33,095 nt of DNA from CAIZGX01 sp964511555 (GCA_964511555.1 CAZEFR010000026.1:1-33095); one strand, 5' to 3'. Shown: positions 7,712-15,863, counted from the first letter of the stretch. Notes: generated by a model from the letters alone, not told the origin. Program-made: numbers and translations.

Positions 7712-8356
7712 CTACTTCTTCACGCGAACCATCATTAATCCGTCACGAAGCGGCAAAAGCACCTTCTCGCAGCGTTTATCTTTCGCCACTAAATCATTCA
7801 ATTCTTGAAGTACCTGTGTGTCGAAATCCTTTTCAGCAGCGGGTTCTAGAACCTTTCCGCTCCATAGTACATTGTCAATTAAAATGACAGATCCTGCATG
7901 AACATGTTCCATGGCCCAATTCCAATAATGTATGTAGTTGCACTTATCTGCATCTATAAAGACCAAATCGAAGGTCCCGTCGATTTCTTTGAAGGCTTCC
8001 AACGCCGCTTTGTAAATGGGAGTAATTCCCTTTCCATTTTTATGTTGAAGGAAATACTTGTCGTGTAACCAACTCAACTCGTCGTTCTCATCAATGGTAA
8101 TAATTTCTCCACCTTCAGAAAGCCCATCAGCTAGGCAAAGCGCGCTATATCCAGTGAATGTGCCAATCTCTAAAACGCGTTTGGGTTGAATCAATTGGGA
8201 AATTAGACTTAAAAACCGTCCTTGCAGATGTCCACTTAGCATACGCGGATTAATCACCTTCTGCCAGGTTTCAGCCGAAAGCGCCTTCAACAAATCAGAT
8301 TCATCATCTGAATGCTTTTCGCAATAGTCCAATAAAGTAGATGAGATAAAATCCAT
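7712..8356 (-). CDS. Class I SAM-dependent O-methyltransferase (CCoAOMT/TrmR-like family)
   Basis: 214 aa, normal length for the family. It shows the SAM-binding motif I EIGTFTGYSALCLA, the acidic IDENDE after strand 2, FIDADKCNY (metal and substrate side) and LIDNVLWSGKV with the conserved DN metal ligands. Members methylate catechol-type small molecules, or hydroxyuridine in tRNA (TrmR); sequence alone does not separate these. The start at 8356 lies 32 nt from the divergent CPBP gene start at 8389. A TAACTTCG box ends 4 nt before the ATG, suggesting a leaderless mRNA. Confidence 0.9.
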   Translation of the reverse strand: MDFISSTLLDYCEKHSDDESDLLKALSAETWQKVINPRMLSGHLQGRFLSLISQLIQPKRVLEIGTFTGYSALCLADGLSEGGEIITIDENDELSWLHDKYFLQHKNGKGITPIYKAALEAFKEIDGTFDLVFIDADKCNYIHYWNWAMEHVHAGSVILIDNVLWSGKVLEPAAEKDFDTQVLQELNDLVAKDKRCEKVLLPLRDGLMMVRVKK

Positions 8357-8360
8357 TGCG

Positions 8361-8383
8361 CGAAGTTACAAAGCTTACCTTTG
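8361..8383. promoter_or_regulatory. Compact divergent promoter pair
   Basis: Only 32 nt separate the two start codons. On the minus strand TAACTTCG (8361-8368, one mismatch) ends 4 nt before the methyltransferase ATG; on the plus strand TACCTTTG (8376-8383, exact) ends 5 nt before the CPBP ATG, with a possible TTG at 8356-8358 (17-nt spacer). The -33 region of each would lie at or inside the coding sequence of the other gene. Confidence 0.55.
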
Positions 8384-8388
8384 CATTT

Positions 8389-9003
8389 ATGAGAGCGAGT
8401 CGGGAATTGTTTATGCGCATGGGTTTACTTACGCTACTCGTTCCTTTAGTCATTGTTGCCATCTTGTATTACTTCAATGCAACAGCTTTTATGATTCCGG
8501 TTGTAATTGGAAAAGTGAATCTCTGGATTCAAGTGGGTGCGGGAATTGCTGGAGGTTTTCTCTTAAGCGGAATAACTTGGCTCATGGGGAAATGGAAATA
8601 CCTGAACGATGTGAATTTTGATTATACCTTACGTCTGGGAATTTTCAATTTCAGTTTACAAGAAATTTTATTCTTGAGTTTTTGCGCAGGTGTTGGAGAA
8701 GAGATTGTCTTTCGTGGAATGATTCAACCTTGGTTGGGAATATTAACCACGTCTTTCCTTTTTATTGCACTTCACGGATATATGAGTTACAGTTCTTGGC
8801 CGAAGGTTATCTTCGGATTAATTTTATTTTCCGTTGGAACGATACTCGGAATATTAGGAGAATACATAGGTTTACTTGCCGCTATTGTGGCGCACATCAT
8901 CTATGATATCATCGCCTTTCAACGTATTCAAGCGGAATACGAAGAACTGAAAAAGAAAACAGTAATTCCAATTGCACATGAGCAAGAAGAACAACAAGAG
9001 TGA
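8389..9003 (+). CDS. CPBP (CAAX/Abi) family intramembrane protease
   Basis: 204 aa with several membrane segments. The three CPBP motifs are visible: GEEIVFRG (EExxxR), FLFIALHGY (FxxxH) and AHIIYDIIAF (Hxxx D/N), which form the glutamate/histidine active site of this membrane protease family. The charged tail (EYEELKKK, EQEEQQE) is cytoplasmic or disordered. In other bacteria such proteins process prenylated-type peptides, bacteriocins or regulators; the substrate here is unknown. I chose ATG 8389, five bases after the -7 box, over the upstream TTG. It overlaps the following SUI1 gene by 26 nt, so the two are in one operon. Confidence 0.85.
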   Translation: MRASRELFMRMGLLTLLVPLVIVAILYYFNATAFMIPVVIGKVNLWIQVGAGIAGGFLLSGITWLMGKWKYLNDVNFDYTLRLGIFNFSLQEILFLSFCAGVGEEIVFRGMIQPWLGILTTSFLFIALHGYMSYSSWPKVIFGLILFSVGTILGILGEYIGLLAAIVAHIIYDIIAFQRIQAEYEELKKKTVIPIAHEQEEQQE

Positions 9004-9322
9004 GGGCGGATTCGTATTCAGCACGAATCCTAACTTCAACATAGAAAATGAAAATGAAGCAGCGGAGACCCTTCCACCCAACGAACAGAAATTGAAAGTT
9101 TGGTTGGAAAAAAATCACCGCGGCGGTAAGACAGCATCTGTCATTAAAGACTTTGTTGGTAACGACGAAGACTTGGAACAGTTAGCCAAAGTGCTGAAGA
9201 ACAAATGTGGTACAGGGGGAAGTGCGAAAGATGGCGAGATCATTATTCAAGGCGATCACAGAGAAAAGATTATTAAACTGCTGCAGGACATGGGTTATGC
9301 AGCTAAAAAAGCAGGAGGATAA
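8978..9322 (+). CDS. SUI1/eIF1-like translation factor (YciH family)
   Basis: 114 aa. The C-terminal half carries the SUI1 fold pattern: RGGKTASVIKDFVG, then LAKVLKNKCGTGGSAKDGEIIIQGDHREKI with the conserved KCGTGG and IQGDH, and a GY near the end. Bacterial and archaeal relatives act at start-codon selection on the small ribosomal subunit; the E. coli homologue is YciH. The first 30 or so residues are charged and low in structure. Start ATG 8978 was preferred to the TTG two codons earlier. It overlaps the protease gene by 26 nt and ends directly before the THUMP methyltransferase ATG with no gap. Confidence 0.9.
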   Translation: MSKKNNKSEGGFVFSTNPNFNIENENEAAETLPPNEQKLKVWLEKNHRGGKTASVIKDFVGNDEDLEQLAKVLKNKCGTGGSAKDGEIIIQGDHREKIIKLLQDMGYAAKKAGG

Positions 9323-10534
9323 ATGGAGAAAATATTTCCAATCGTAGTGAAGACCATGCAAAGTCTTGAGCCTTTGTTGGCGAAAGAAATGATTGCATTA
9401 GGCGCAACAGAAGTTGAAGAGGGAAGAAGAGTGGTTCGCGCGAATTGCGACCTCGAAACACTTTATAAAATCAACTATCGCGCGCGCTTGGCGTTGCGTG
9501 TGCTTTGTCCGTTGAACTCGTTTCAGATTCGCAAAGCAGACGATCTATACACCAAAGCTTACGAAATGCCTTGGGAAGAATACTTGAACGCAGATACCAC
9601 CTTCGCAATTGATCCGCAGGTGTTCTCTTCGTTATTCACGCATTCGCATTTTCCTTCGCTTCGCGTGAAAGACGCCATAGCAGACCGCTTGAAGAAAGTA
9701 TACGGTTCACGTCCCGACGTGAATCCGGAAAGTCCAGATGTGCAAATTCATTTGCTCATCGATCAAGAGAAGGTTCAGATCTCATTAGACAGCTCTGGCC
9801 GTTCTTTGAATCAACGCGGTTACCGCGTAAATGGAGGTGAAGCTCCAATGAACGAAGTATTGGCTGCTGGAATCATTGCCATTACTGGATGGAAAGGAGA
9901 AACTCCTTTGTACAATCCGTTTTGCGGATCAGGCACCATTGCCTTTGAAGCAGCATACGCCGCTTTGAATATTCCGGCACAAAAAGCTTATCCTAAATTC
10001 AATTTTCAAACCTGGTTGAATTTTGACGAAGGGCTGTGGATGACTGTTCATGCCGATGCGAATGCGTTAATTGAAAACAAAGAGCTAACCATTGTGGCTT
10101 CAGACATCGATTACGACCAACTGAATGTGGCGCGTAAGAACGGAAAGAACCTTCCGTTCAAAGATGCCATTCGATTTGAAAAATCAGATTTCTTTAGTGA
10201 AGACAGCGTTCCGGAAGTTCCGGGAATAGTTGTTTTGAATCCACCTTACGGTGAGCGAATGGAGATTGAAGAGTTGGAAAAAATCTACGCTGAGATCGGT
10301 TCCGTTTTCAAACACCGTTATTCCGGTTCTACTGCTTGGATCATCTCTTCAGATCTTCAAGCACTTCATGCAATAGGACTTCGCCAAAAGCGTAAGGTAC
10401 GATTAATGAACGGCAAGCTTGAATGTGAACTTCGTGGAATTGAGTTGTTCAGAGGTAAACGCAACGAACGCTTCGAGGTTAAGCCGACAGATTCCGAAAA
10501 TTTATCACCGGATTCGCATACATCTGAAGCATAA
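9323..10534 (+). CDS. THUMP-domain class I RNA methyltransferase (RlmL/UPF0020 type)
   Basis: 403 aa. An N-terminal ferredoxin-like plus THUMP region (about 1-160) binds RNA, and a Rossmann methyltransferase domain follows, with SAM-binding NPFCGSGT (198-205), ASDIDYDQL and catalytic NPPYGE (306-311). The NPPY motif and layout match N2-guanine methyltransferases such as RlmL, which modifies 23S rRNA; this is the short form without the second (RlmK) domain. It follows the SUI1 gene with no spacing, so the operon joins a membrane protease, an initiation factor-like protein and an rRNA modifier. The last 56 nt overlap the 3' end of the acyltransferase gene on the opposite strand. Confidence 0.92.
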   Translation: MEKIFPIVVKTMQSLEPLLAKEMIALGATEVEEGRRVVRANCDLETLYKINYRARLALRVLCPLNSFQIRKADDLYTKAYEMPWEEYLNADTTFAIDPQVFSSLFTHSHFPSLRVKDAIADRLKKVYGSRPDVNPESPDVQIHLLIDQEKVQISLDSSGRSLNQRGYRVNGGEAPMNEVLAAGIIAITGWKGETPLYNPFCGSGTIAFEAAYAALNIPAQKAYPKFNFQTWLNFDEGLWMTVHADANALIENKELTIVASDIDYDQLNVARKNGKNLPFKDAIRFEKSDFFSEDSVPEVPGIVVLNPPYGERMEIEELEKIYAEIGSVFKHRYSGSTAWIISSDLQALHAIGLRQKRKVRLMNGKLECELRGIELFRGKRNERFEVKPTDSENLSPDSHTSEA

Positions 10535-11663
10535 TATCACGTGCAATCTGCGTGAAATTTTCCTTCGGAAGGTTCGTCTTTTTTCTATGAAGACTTAACT
10601 TGAAGGTGTTTCCGCGTATGTAGTTGCTGAAGGCAATCTTCTGAATTTGCGTGTATTGGTCTTTGTATTCCTTGGTACCATTCAACAAATCGTAGGCTAT
10701 GTAATTCGTAGGCCACAACTTGAAGATGCGATGCATTTCATTGTCAATCGCTTGAGTTAAATAGCGATACTTCTCATTTTTATTTTGAATGGAACGCATG
10801 TGTTCAATATGCTCGGTCAATGCATTTCCCATAGATATATTCACACGCCCTTTATGTCCAGTTATTCCTTTCAACATAGAAAGAAAATCTTCTCCGGACT
10901 TTTTTTCATATGCACCAAGAACTTTCAAATGCATAAGCTCATTGGTCTTCATCATATCACAAGGGTCATACTCATAGCTAACGGCCATAGGTATCATATT
11001 CAAGGCTTGCAAACCATCTTCAATGTTGTCTGCACTCATGGCAAACATCTTCAACAATCCAGTTGCAGTTCGGTCATCGCCGTCTTTACTTCTTCCTTCA
11101 CGCTGGGCAATCCAGATTGAGGTTTGGTCTTGCGTAAGCGTATGACGGATATAGTTGGAAAGGCGTAGGCTGTAATAGAACATCTCCTTGGCGTTAACAT
11201 TCCGATTAACAATGAAATTCTTGTTGGAACGAACAATGTCTTCAACAACCTTCTGTCGCAACAAATTGTCTCCAATAGCAATCTGCGTGGTCTTGTGACC
11301 TTGTTCCAGGAGGCTTACGTTTAATATGGCACTGTCTAGAATAATATCACGGTGGTTGCTTAAAAAGAGATAAGGCTTTGTCTTATCCAACGATTCGAAG
11401 TTGGTGAAAAACAAACCACTTGTCGTGGTTTGAATAGCCATCTTGAAAGCCGGACCTGAAATTTCCGATTGAAATTCATCAACGGTAGTGACTTGACGAA
11501 GCATTTTTTGAATGGCAGAGCGGCTCAACCCAGGGAAAACCCACTTCAACATTTTGTAAAATTCAGGGACTTCTAAAATGCGTTCGATGGAAGCTTTTAA
11601 TTCTTCGTCGTTATACGGACGAATGGGATCGAAATTAAAAACGTCTATCTGTGCCTCTTCCAT
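10479..11663 (-). CDS. PlsC-like phospholipid/glycerolipid acyltransferase
   Basis: 394 aa. The acyltransferase block has SNHRDIILD (motif I), NRN (in FIVNRNVN) and REGRSKDGDD (motif III-like EGRSK), as in enzymes that transfer acyl chains to glycerol-3-phosphate or lysophosphatidate at the inner membrane. The distance from the motif I His to the expected catalytic Asp is X5 rather than the textbook HX4D. No membrane span is evident; flanking N- and C-terminal helical regions make it longer than simple PlsC. The TACTTTTG box ends 5 nt before ATG 11663. The 3' end overlaps the THUMP methyltransferase gene by 56 nt. Confidence 0.8.
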   Translation of the reverse strand: MEEAQIDVFNFDPIRPYNDEELKASIERILEVPEFYKMLKWVFPGLSRSAIQKMLRQVTTVDEFQSEISGPAFKMAIQTTTSGLFFTNFESLDKTKPYLFLSNHRDIILDSAILNVSLLEQGHKTTQIAIGDNLLRQKVVEDIVRSNKNFIVNRNVNAKEMFYYSLRLSNYIRHTLTQDQTSIWIAQREGRSKDGDDRTATGLLKMFAMSADNIEDGLQALNMIPMAVSYEYDPCDMMKTNELMHLKVLGAYEKKSGEDFLSMLKGITGHKGRVNISMGNALTEHIEHMRSIQNKNEKYRYLTQAIDNEMHRIFKLWPTNYIAYDLLNGTKEYKDQYTQIQKIAFSNYIRGNTFKLSLHRKKTNLPKENFTQIARDIMLQMYANPVINFRNLSA

Positions 11664-11668
11664 AGCTG

Positions 11669-11698
11669 CAAAAGTAAGAAATTCATAAGTTTTGCAAA
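11669..11698 (-). promoter_or_regulatory. Promoter of the acyltransferase gene (leaderless)
   Basis: Minus strand TTTG (11695-11698), 18-nt spacer, exact TACTTTTG (11669-11676), then 5 nt to the ATG. The predicted transcription start coincides with the start codon. Confidence 0.7.
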
Positions 11699-11707
11699 CT
11701 TAAACCC

Positions 11708-11738
11708 TTGGCGTAAATATGAACAATGTCTACATTTG
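11708..11738 (+). promoter_or_regulatory. Promoter of the 11743 lipoprotein gene (leaderless)
   Basis: TTG (11708-11710), 20-nt spacer, exact TACATTTG (11731-11738), then AGGC and the ATG at 11743. It lies back to back with the acyltransferase promoter, the two -33 elements being 9 nt apart. Confidence 0.7.
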
Positions 11739-11742
11739 AGGC

Positions 11743-12654
11743 ATGAATAAATTGAAAGGATTGCTCATTGCCAGTATTTGTACTTTTACCATTGTCGGAT
11801 GTCAGGAGAAAAAAGTACCAGTTCCTTCGAGAAGTGTCGAGTTAATTGGCGATTTCGACGATACACTTTGGAACCAGAATTCGGGAACTATTTATTCATT
11901 GGCTTTGTATGCAGATAGCAGTTTCTATTTACGAACGCGTGTACTAGGAGGTGAGGCAAAAACCTTTCTTGGAAATTACAAACCCAACGAAAAATGGGAT
12001 GTGTTGAATTTGAAATGTGCAGATAGTACGAATACATTTACTATTCAGATTAAATCAGTTGATCTATTGGAAATGAATGTAGAAGGAGGTTTAACTTACA
12101 TGAATCGTTCAACGAAAGTTGTGAGTACTTCCGGTTCAGCAAGCTTGAAGAATCGAGTAAAATTGTGGTCGTCCAACAAGTCAATTGTTTACCAATTGGT
12201 GAATGCCAATGAGCTCATTATTGATCAGCTATTTATTAATACGCTCACTCCGGAATACAAGGCATTGTTGAGTTATTATTCTGGGAAATACGAGTCTCCT
12301 CAATTGGTGAAGTCATTAAATTTCAGTCAAGAAGAGATTGTAAAATTACAAGAGCTTTATTTTCCTAATCCGCCCGCATCGAAGAAAGATGGCAAGGAGG
12401 CTCCTCCTATAGAAGATAAAATGCCAATGAAGTCTTTGTTCTTCTTGAAAAACGGAGGTAAGGTTGAAGTACAATTGGTTGCCCTTAGCTCTAAGGGAAA
12501 CGACTACGCTAAAAAGGAGATTTGGGAGTTGAAAGTTGAAGGATGGAAACTTCTTAACTCTGAAATCGCGGGTGTAACTTCACAGGTGGTCTATGACAAT
12601 CCAAATGAGGTGGAACTTCCGAAAGGAAATATCATAATCAACAACAAGAAATAA
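11743..12654 (+). CDS. Lipoprotein of unknown function, possibly NlpE-like N-terminus
   Basis: 303 aa. A lipoprotein signal with lipobox TIVGC puts the lipid on C20, so the mature protein sits in the envelope. The first part (GDFDDTLW, TIYSLALYADSSFYL, FLGNYKPNEKWDVLNL) resembles the beta-rich pattern of NlpE-type domains but lacks their CxxC, so this is only a resemblance. The second part has a Pro/Lys-rich linker (FPNPPASKKDGKEAPP) and an amphipathic beta region. Start chosen from the lipobox and the -7 box 4 nt upstream. It stands alone, divergent from the acyltransferase. Confidence 0.75.
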   Translation: MNKLKGLLIASICTFTIVGCQEKKVPVPSRSVELIGDFDDTLWNQNSGTIYSLALYADSSFYLRTRVLGGEAKTFLGNYKPNEKWDVLNLKCADSTNTFTIQIKSVDLLEMNVEGGLTYMNRSTKVVSTSGSASLKNRVKLWSSNKSIVYQLVNANELIIDQLFINTLTPEYKALLSYYSGKYESPQLVKSLNFSQEEIVKLQELYFPNPPASKKDGKEAPPIEDKMPMKSLFFLKNGGKVEVQLVALSSKGNDYAKKEIWELKVEGWKLLNSEIAGVTSQVVYDNPNEVELPKGNIIINNKK

Positions 12655-12679
12655 TCAAGTGTAATTTTTGTCTTCTATT

Positions 12680-12700
12680 TCATTTCATATTTTGAAATGA
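12680..12700. other. AT-rich hairpin in the 12655-12792 gap
   Basis: Perfect 8-bp inverted repeat TCATTTCA / TGAAATGA around a 5-nt loop. There is no T-run after it, so it is a poor intrinsic terminator; it might still block transcription or be a binding site. I see no convincing promoter for the gene at 12793 in the rest of this 138-nt gap. Confidence 0.35.
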
Positions 12701-12792
12701 CTTAAAAGTTTACGAACTTCTTTCAACGCGTCTTTTTAAAGGCAACCGAGGGTTATTTTATTCGTCTTTTATTTACCTTAATTAAAGACGGA

Positions 12793-15501
12793 ATGCCTTC
12801 CAATCTTGTTTTCTCATTTGTTTTATGCTTGTGCAATGTGATTTGCGTGGCTCAGTACGAAGATTATAGTGAAATATGGCCCATCCCATCAACCTCTTAC
12901 GATGAACTTTATGGCAATGGTGTGAGCGTTTTTGATTACGACGGTGATAATATTGATAACATTACTGTTGCACAACCCTATATCGGAATCTCGGGTTTTC
13001 AGGTAATTCAAAATAATTTAATTCTTGATTTTTTTATTCCATTTCCCTTGAATGTTAAGCAACTTATTTGGGCAGACTTCAATAATGACGGAGACAAGGA
13101 ACTATTTGTTTCGGTATATGGCGGGATGCTTTATTTGTTCGATTATTCAAATGAAGGTTTAACCGAGATAACTGATGCCTTCAGTTCCGAGTTATTTGGA
13201 TATCACTACGGAGCTTCGGCAGGAGATTATGACAACGATGGTGATCTTGATTTGTTCATTACCCAATATTGGAATTTCAATTTTGGAGTGCCATATGAAA
13301 ATTTACTTTTACGAAACGACGGTGATTTTATGTTTACTGAAGTTGGAGAAAGTTTAGGCGTTAATGCCGCTACCAACAACTCCTTTCAATCGGTTTGGGT
13401 AGATTTTAATCGAGACGGTTGGCAAGATTTGTATGTAATCAACGACAAAAACGTTCCAAATCTATTCTATCAAAACAACTTTGGACTTTCCTTCACTGAA
13501 ATAGCCGCTACTAACAACACGAATGTGGCCATGTCATGCATGAGCAATTCAATTTCAGATTACAACAGAGATGGTTTTTTTGATATTTTCATTACCGATG
13601 GTTATATTCCTGTGCTTTTACAGGGTGATAGTGCAGGCATTTACACCCAAGTGGCTTTCGATGTTGGCTTCAACAACTTTCAAACCGCATGGGGCGCTTT
13701 ATGGATCGATGATGACCTCGATGGTTGGGATGATATTCACATTTGTCAAGGTGGAACCGTATTGGGCCCCTTAACGAATCAGTATTACCAAAACAATAAT
13801 GGTGTATTTACAATGAATAATAGTTTCGATACTGCCTTAAAAGCCTCTTTTGTAAATGCAAAAGGAGATTTTGATGGTGATTGTATCCCTGATTTTATCA
13901 CGATGAATAGTGCGCCTATTTCATATGATATTTGGAAGGGGACATCCGCAGGGAACAACTACATTAAGCTAAATTTAGTCGGAACTCAATCAAATACAGA
14001 TGCAGCTGGCGCCATTATTGAAGCTTACTTCGATGGTTTATATTCTTTGAAGGTTATCACTATGGGTGATAACTATATTTCACAAAATTCCAATTCAATT
14101 TTCTTTGGACTTGGAAGTGCGCAAAAGATAGATTCACTTGTTGTAACATGGCCATTAGGCCTCGTTGAAACATTTTATAGCATACCCGTCAACTATTTTT
14201 ACGAGACAGTAGAAGGTCAAAATGAACTTGTTGATTTGAATACAATCGCAATGGACATTGCCGTATGTCCGCCCGATACAAGTTATTTCATAACATTAAA
14301 CGACAATTGGGACCATTGGCAATGGTCAAATGGTCAAGCCAATAATGGCCAGCTTGTTTATTCAGATACCACGTTGTATGCCCAGGCTTGGAACAACAAC
14401 GGCCAGTCTTTCGAGCTAGTATTCAATGTCACATTCAGTCCACCCCTTCCAACAGTATCAGTTGAAAACTTTCCGTGCAACGGGCAAGAGTCAATTTTGA
14501 GATTAGAGAATAACACCTCTTGGAGCTCGATATTAAATGGAACTTATTTTGAAAGTGACTCATTAAACCTCTCAAATGGAACTTACTTTTTGCAGTTTGT
14601 GAATGACAGTGGTTGTGCATCTGACACAACTTTTGGTATAGAGTTATCAGACACTTTCACCGTACTATTGAACTCAAGTGTTGGTTGCGCTGATTCTCTC
14701 TCAACTTATTCAATAGAAATTCAAAATGAAGAATTAAACAACTTTAGTTTGATTGGACTGCAAGAATTCAATGGAGAATTATGGCCGGGTGATTATCCGT
14801 TTACTCTTGCAAGTAATGAGGGTTGTGAATATTCAGATACATTGCGAATCATTCAAAGGTCTGTTCCTCAAATTTCATTAATCAACGACACGCTTTGCCT
14901 CTTAAATTTTAGTTCGGGCGATTTCCAAACGACAGACTCAGAAGGATACATTTGGGAATTTGAGAATTATTATCCTACCAATGAACCAAATTTGTTCACT
15001 TTCGAGTTTGAAGATAATGTTGGATGTCAGTATGAATTTACGGAGTATGTATTTGTAGCAGATGAACTCACAGCAACTGTTGTTGAAGACACGCTTGAGA
15101 ACTCTTCTGTTCTTACGATTATTCCATCAGAAGGAGTTCCGCCATATACAATCATTTGGGATAGTTTCACCGAAGGCACTTCTTTTGAAGCTTTTCCGAA
15201 TACAACAGTTTCTTTTTACGTGGAAGATGCTATTGGCTGTTCAATTGAAGGAGCGTATGTCACATCGGATTCACCTAACTACCTAAGTAATTATATTAAC
15301 GGATTGAATTTATTCTTTAATGGCGAATACTATGATTGTGTCCAATGTGAAAATCTGGAATATGAACTATACTCAACAACAGGTAATAGAGTTGATTACG
15401 GAAGATTTAATTCTCCGTTTAAGTTAAAGAAAGGACTTCCATCAGGTTTCTATCTTTTGAAAATAGATAATTACGTATTTAAAGTACTTTCTCAACCATA
15501 A
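12793..15501 (+). CDS. Secreted FG-GAP/VCBS repeat protein with ASPIC/UnbV domain, probably T9SS cargo
   Basis: 902 aa. A signal peptide ends near VICVAQ (21). Seven Asp-rich calcium-binding loops of FG-GAP/VCBS type follow, starting near residues 48, 95, 145, 204, 256, 306 and 359 (for example DYDNDGDLD, DFNRDGWQD), predicting a beta-propeller. An ASPIC/UnbV domain lies at about 388-460 (NYIKLNLVGT, GAIIEAYFDG, FGLGSAQKIDSLVVTWPLG). A long beta-rich, Cys-containing region comes next, and the last 70 residues (YELYSTTGNRVDYG, LPSGFYLLKIDNYVFKVL) resemble the T9SS type A sorting domain, though the usual YPNP start is missing. Likely exported to the cell surface; ligand unknown. Terminator follows at 15505. 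Confidence 0.88.
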   Translation: MPSNLVFSFVLCLCNVICVAQYEDYSEIWPIPSTSYDELYGNGVSVFDYDGDNIDNITVAQPYIGISGFQVIQNNLILDFFIPFPLNVKQLIWADFNNDGDKELFVSVYGGMLYLFDYSNEGLTEITDAFSSELFGYHYGASAGDYDNDGDLDLFITQYWNFNFGVPYENLLLRNDGDFMFTEVGESLGVNAATNNSFQSVWVDFNRDGWQDLYVINDKNVPNLFYQNNFGLSFTEIAATNNTNVAMSCMSNSISDYNRDGFFDIFITDGYIPVLLQGDSAGIYTQVAFDVGFNNFQTAWGALWIDDDLDGWDDIHICQGGTVLGPLTNQYYQNNNGVFTMNNSFDTALKASFVNAKGDFDGDCIPDFITMNSAPISYDIWKGTSAGNNYIKLNLVGTQSNTDAAGAIIEAYFDGLYSLKVITMGDNYISQNSNSIFFGLGSAQKIDSLVVTWPLGLVETFYSIPVNYFYETVEGQNELVDLNTIAMDIAVCPPDTSYFITLNDNWDHWQWSNGQANNGQLVYSDTTLYAQAWNNNGQSFELVFNVTFSPPLPTVSVENFPCNGQESILRLENNTSWSSILNGTYFESDSLNLSNGTYFLQFVNDSGCASDTTFGIELSDTFTVLLNSSVGCADSLSTYSIEIQNEELNNFSLIGLQEFNGELWPGDYPFTLASNEGCEYSDTLRIIQRSVPQISLINDTLCLLNFSSGDFQTTDSEGYIWEFENYYPTNEPNLFTFEFEDNVGCQYEFTEYVFVADELTATVVEDTLENSSVLTIIPSEGVPPYTIIWDSFTEGTSFEAFPNTTVSFYVEDAIGCSIEGAYVTSDSPNYLSNYINGLNLFFNGEYYDCVQCENLEYELYSTTGNRVDYGRFNSPFKLKKGLPSGFYLLKIDNYVFKVLSQP

Positions 15502-15504
15502 AAA

Positions 15505-15535
15505 AAGGGTCCCATAATGAGACCCTTAATTTTTT
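15505..15535. terminator. Bidirectional terminator between convergent genes
   Basis: Stem AAGGGTC (15505-15511) / GACCCTT (15521-15527), 9-nt loop, flanked by A6 on the left and an AT-rich T-run on the right. It serves both the FG-GAP gene ending at 15501 and the small lipoprotein gene ending at 15551. Confidence 0.8.
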
Positions 15536-15550
15536 GAAGAAGAGGGGATA

Positions 15551-15835
15551 TTAGTTTCCGCCCATTGCAGCTTTCATTGCTTCTTCCATACATGGCTTAA
15601 CAAGAGCTTCCAATTCTTTTTCTTCCTCGCTTCCTTTTGGATATTTCTTTTGTAAATCGTCCATTTTAGGTTCGTACTCTTTTTGAAGAGCTTCGATTTT
15701 CGCTGTGTCGTTAGCTTTTTGAGCTTCAACCATTTTGTTCATCATGTCACAGATAGTTTCTGCGTCAGACTTAACACCACCGCAAGAAGCCATGAACATT
15801 GCAAGAGCAACTGCTGGGATCATTAATTTTTTCAT
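15551..15835 (-). CDS. Small charged lipoprotein of unknown function
   Basis: 94 aa. Signal peptide with lipobox FMASC, giving a lipid-anchored mature protein of about 76 residues. The mature part is rich in Lys, Glu and Met, predicted mainly helical (MNKMVEAQKANDTAKIEAL, EYEPKMDDLQKKY), with two further Cys (in ETICDMM and VKPCMEE) that could pair in the periplasm. The frame extends upstream to 15946, but the start at ATG 15835 is set by the signal peptide. A TATATTCG box lies 20 nt upstream. I do not recognise a family. Confidence 0.75.
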   Translation of the reverse strand: MKKLMIPAVALAMFMASCGGVKSDAETICDMMNKMVEAQKANDTAKIEALQKEYEPKMDDLQKKYPKGSEEEKELEALVKPCMEEAMKAAMGGN

Positions 15836-15855
15836 AGGTATAATTTTAGTTTCGA

Positions 15856-15863
15856 CGAATATA
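15856..15863 (-). promoter_or_regulatory. Putative -7 box of the small lipoprotein gene
   Basis: TATATTCG on the minus strand, one mismatch from TAnnTTTG, 20 nt before ATG 15835. No TTG at the ideal distance. Confidence 0.35.

Noticed and set aside
12680..12700. Hairpin called as an intrinsic terminator
   Set aside because: The stem is AT-only in most positions and no T-run follows, so I list it only as a structure.
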